From CAYJFG01 sp964369405 (lineage in GTDB: Bacteria; Bacillota; Clostridia; Oscillospirales; Acutalibacteraceae), in NCBI GenBank assembly GCA_964369405.1, contig CAYJGB010000026.1, positions 1 to 26,584 on the forward strand: DNA of 26,584 nucleotides, read 5' to 3'. Made by a program: the position numbers and the translations under genes. How positions within the stretch are numbered: position 1 is the stretch's first letter; each line of letters starts with the position of its first letter. A model generated the notes under the pieces. The model had not been told where the DNA came from and searched no databases. It was given only the letters and a program-made list of their open reading frames with translations. This document shows, piece by piece, positions 24,758 to 26,584 of the stretch.

Positions 24758-26014
24758 TTATTCTAGTATATACACAGTCATTGTTCTTCTACCAAATGTT
24801 ACACATTCATCATAAGTTGGATAGTAACAGTCAACTAGTGCAGAACCGTCCATCAATGCTCCACCTGTGTCTACAGCTGTTGCATATCCATATACAAAAC
24901 CGTCATCACTTGCTATAAACATTTTTGTACCATATGGTATGATGTTAGGGTTAACGGCAACTCCTCCATAGTACGCTGGCACACCTGTTGCTGTAAGTGC
25001 TCCTGCTGGTGCGTAATATGCTGTACTTGAGCCTGTAAGTGTAGTTGAATATGGCACTACATTACCACTTGAATCATATAATACACCGTTACTAACACTT
25101 ACTGGTATACCATAGTCGCCTGAGTAACTTGCTGATACTGCTGTATTACTACTTGTTTGTGGTTGTTCTTTTGTTCCTACTAACACTTCTTGTGTTACTG
25201 ATTTTGTAATTGACTTTTCAGACAATACAACTTCATCTGCTAATTCTCCATTAACATAAGTTTGTTTTACTTCGACTTCCTTTTTACCATCTTTACCCTC
25301 TTTTACAACTTCTGTTTCTCCTTGGTAAAGTTCGTCTGTCTCAGTTTCTTTAACTTTATATTCAACAGTTTCCTCTTTAGTAGTTGTTTTATATTCTATT
25401 CTGTCTACTTCAAGAACTGTATCCTCGTTTACTAGTGCGTCTAAAGTTAAACTTGTAGTATCATTTTCACCTAACTCTATGTTATACATATCAAGTATTT
25501 CACGTACTTTTACTTGTGGTACTTCTTCTGTTATAGTTTCTCCATCAGCTTTTATTGTGATGTTAACTAAAGGTACTACTCTCACTTTTGAATTATCAGT
25601 AAGCATAGTATCTAAAGAAGGATACACAGTATAATTCTCTGGGATTTCCACATTTGCTTGCTCTAATACATCAGCAACAGTACAATCTGTAGTTGATACG
25701 CTATATGCTTTGCTATCTATTGTTACTGAAACATCAAACGCTCTATCAATAGTAATAATTTTATTTTGAATATCAAAGTCAACGCTGTCAGCATCAGTTA
25801 CAGTAATATTAGCGTTTTGTAAAATTTGCTCTGGGTCAGAGTTGAAAGAAGAAGCATAATAAGTTTCGTCATCAACTAATATAGTATAGCTATCGTTTAA
25901 AGCAGCAACAGAGAAAATAGAAGTTGCAATAACAACAGTGCCTATAGAAACGGCGATAGCAGATTTAATAATCATAGATTTTTTTATTTTTCCGATTTTA
26001 TTGGAAATTGACAT
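24758..26014 (-). CDS. YabE-like cell-wall protein with DUF348, G5 and 3D domains
   Basis: This 418-residue exported protein has an N-terminal membrane helix or signal (about 17-38). DUF348 (ubiquitin-like) units follow (about 43-90, 93-135 and 150-200). A G5 domain (about 207-281, with the VxYKVKETETDELYQGE pattern) comes next, then a Ser/Thr-rich linker and a C-terminal 3D domain (about 334-417). The 3D domain includes GYATAVDTGGALMDG and FGRRTMTVYIL, with the conserved acidic residues Asp382 and Asp395. This order matches Bacillus YabE. Such proteins act on peptidoglycan; the 3D domain has the MltA-like lytic transglycosylase fold. I start at the ATG at 26014 because TAAGGAG (26024-26030) precedes it by 9 nt. 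The frame is open to 26053. Confidence 0.92.
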   Translation of the reverse strand: MSISNKIGKIKKSMIIKSAIAVSIGTVVIATSIFSVAALNDSYTILVDDETYYASSFNSDPEQILQNANITVTDADSVDFDIQNKIITIDRAFDVSVTIDSKAYSVSTTDCTVADVLEQANVEIPENYTVYPSLDTMLTDNSKVRVVPLVNITIKADGETITEEVPQVKVREILDMYNIELGENDTTSLTLDALVNEDTVLEVDRIEYKTTTKEETVEYKVKETETDELYQGETEVVKEGKDGKKEVEVKQTYVNGELADEVVLSEKSITKSVTQEVLVGTKEQPQTSSNTAVSASYSGDYGIPVSVSNGVLYDSSGNVVPYSTTLTGSSTAYYAPAGALTATGVPAYYGGVAVNPNIIPYGTKMFIASDDGFVYGYATAVDTGGALMDGSALVDCYYPTYDECVTFGRRTMTVYILE

Positions 26015-26092
26015 AATAAAGTACTCCTTATAAAATGACTTAACGAAAAACAAAGTAAGTCAAGTTAATAAAATAGCAAGGTTACAACTTGC
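26015..26092 (-). promoter_or_regulatory. Structured 5' leader of the YabE-like gene
   Basis: Two inverted repeats lie in the predicted leader. One is GCAAG/CTTGC (26076-26080, 26088-26092) at the expected mRNA 5' end. The other is TGACTTA/TAAGTCA (26036-26042, 26056-26062), 5 bases before the ribosome binding site. The leader is too short for a c-di-AMP riboswitch, which is common before such genes. Confidence 0.45.
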
Positions 26093-26099
26093 AATACCT

Positions 26100-26128
26100 A
26101 TTATAAGGGTGTTTGTTGTGTATGTCAA
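26100..26128 (-). promoter_or_regulatory. Consensus sigma-A promoter for the YabE-like gene
   Basis: On the reverse strand a perfect TTGACA (26123-26128) and a perfect TATAAT (26100-26105) are exactly 17 bases apart. The expected start is about 26093, giving a leader near 80 bases. Confidence 0.9.
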
Positions 26129-26366
26129 ACATAAAAACAGGGTCAAATTTGTTGATAATGACAGTAATATATTGAATAATAGACAAAAAAGAACGATATG
26201 TGCAGTTATAAAATTCTTTAATAGAAATATAATAGCGAAATACTATGCATAGTGCTGATTTGACAAGTTACAAAATTTTAATCAAAAGTTACAATTTTGT
26301 TTCTTTTTAATGTTATAATGGAATTATATGACTAAAAATATTTTTATAATTTTTTCAAAAAAAGTA
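26129..26366. other. Non-coding interval between divergent promoters
   Basis: No credible gene is seen. It holds a perfect 12-bp palindrome ACTATGCATAGT (26242-26253), an inverted pair CAAAATT/AATTTTG (about 26271-26298), and an extended -10-like TGTTATAAT (26311-26319) facing the tRNAs without a good -35. The last could be a weak second promoter for the tRNA operon. Confidence 0.5.
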
Positions 26367-26395
26367 TTGACAAATCATATCCAATAAGATATAAT
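26367..26395 (+). promoter_or_regulatory. Consensus promoter of the tRNA operon
   Basis: A perfect TTGACA (26367-26372) and a perfect TATAAT (26390-26395) are exactly 17 bases apart. The expected start near 26402 is about 25 bases before the first tRNA. Confidence 0.93.
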
Positions 26396-26422
26396 AATAC
26401 TTGCTCAAGTTGAGCGAGTATT
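26396..26422. repeat. 27-base near-perfect palindrome over the tRNA operon start site
   Basis: AATACTTGCTCAA (26396-26408) and TTGAGCGAGTATT (26410-26422) match as inverted repeats at 12 of 13 positions around a single G. It abuts the -10 box and spans the expected transcription start. It could be an operator or a pre-tRNA leader hairpin. Confidence 0.75.
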
Positions 26423-26426
26423 ATTT

Positions 26427-26503
26427 GGCGGAATAGCTCAGCTGGCTAGAGCATTCGGTTCATACCCGAAGTGTCGTAGGTTCAAGTCCTATTTCCGCTA
26501 CCA
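26427..26503 (+). tRNA. tRNA-Met (anticodon CAT), elongator type
   Basis: This 77-base cloverleaf has acceptor arms GGCGGAA/TTCCGCT and D stem GCTC/GAGC. The anticodon stem TTCGG/CCGAA has loop TTCATAC (CAT at 26461-26463). The T arm is GTAGG-TTCAAGT-CCTAT, and discriminator A and CCA are encoded. The anticodon stem lacks the three G-C pairs of initiator tRNA, so this is elongator Met. An Ile tRNA with modified CAT is less likely given resemblance to common clostridial elongator Met. Confidence 0.95.
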
Positions 26504-26508
26504 TATTC

Positions 26509-26583
26509 GGCCCGTTGGTCAAGCGGTTAAGACACCGCCCTTTCACGGCGGTATCACGAGTTCGATTCTCGTACGGGTCACCA
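26509..26583 (+). tRNA. tRNA-Glu (anticodon TTC)
   Basis: This 75-base cloverleaf has acceptor arms GGCCCGT/ACGGGTC and anticodon stem CCGCC/GGCGG. Its loop is CTTTCAC (TTC at 26542-26544) and its T arm is ACGAG-TTCGATT-CTCGT. CCA is encoded at 26581-26583. It follows tRNA-Met after 5 bases, so both come from one transcript that probably continues past the window edge. Confidence 0.96.
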
Positions 26584-26584
26584 A

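Noticed and set aside
24712..24918. Short forward frame starting in the 24.7-kb terminator
   Set aside because: It begins inside the terminator loop and overlaps the 3' end of the G5/3D gene, with no ribosome binding site or recognisable domain.
26015..26092. c-di-AMP riboswitch before the YabE-like gene
   Set aside because: The leader of about 80 bases is too short for the known aptamer and lacks its conserved blocks and a terminator.

Overview
The window looks like chromosome of a low-GC, endospore-forming Clostridia (Firmicutes). The basis is strongly AT-rich DNA with A/T-ending codons, AGGAGG-type ribosome binding sites, a six-gene Rnf complex in the clostridial order C-D-G-E-A-B, a spoVA gene, a SpoVB-like flippase, a DegV protein and a YabE-like G5/3D wall protein. 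The genus cannot be fixed from sequence alone.

Layout. Positions 1-212 (-) hold the start of spoVAE, running off the left edge. Positions 426-5892 (+) hold rnfC, rnfD, rnfG, rnfE, rnfA and, after an unusual 442-base gap full of palindromes, rnfB. This complex couples reduced ferredoxin and NAD to ion pumping. Positions 6102-10897 (+) hold a four-gene Gld-type ABC cassette: ATPase, permease, GldG-like auxiliary protein and DUF4340 protein, ending at a strong terminator. Positions 10974-13370 (-) hold a C_GCAxxG_C_C redox-type protein, the ATPase ychF and a DUF1624-type membrane acyltransferase. Positions 13531-15891 (+) hold a FlK-like hotdog thioesterase, a HAD phosphatase, a DUF4830 membrane-anchored protein and an RsuA-family pseudouridine synthase. 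Positions 16044-17159 (+) hold an orphan sugar-ABC ATPase (UgpC/MsmX type). Positions 17232-18761 (-) hold the SpoVB-like flippase. Positions 18970-19842 (+) hold degV. Positions 20050-23522 (+) hold a heterodimeric ABC exporter. Positions 23651-24682 (+) hold an unrecognised protein with an SseB-like C-terminal region. Positions 24758-26014 (-) hold the G5/3D protein. Positions 26427-26583 (+) hold tRNA-Met(CAT) and tRNA-Glu(TTC), the start of a tRNA operon leaving the window on the right.

Three convergent gene junctions (10.9, 17.2 and 24.7 kb) each carry one hairpin with T-runs on both strands, so each probably terminates both directions. Near-consensus promoters stand before the tRNA operon, the G5/3D gene and the 23651 gene.

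I see no CRISPR array, phage, transposase or recognisable defence cassette. Most genes are housekeeping or well-known families. The least explained material is non-coding: the palindrome cluster inside the rnf operon, a covarying hairpin repeat at two loci (4.9 and 19.9 kb), and a 27-base near-palindrome over the expected tRNA transcription start. The Gld/DUF4340 cassette and the 23651 gene are the least understood proteins.
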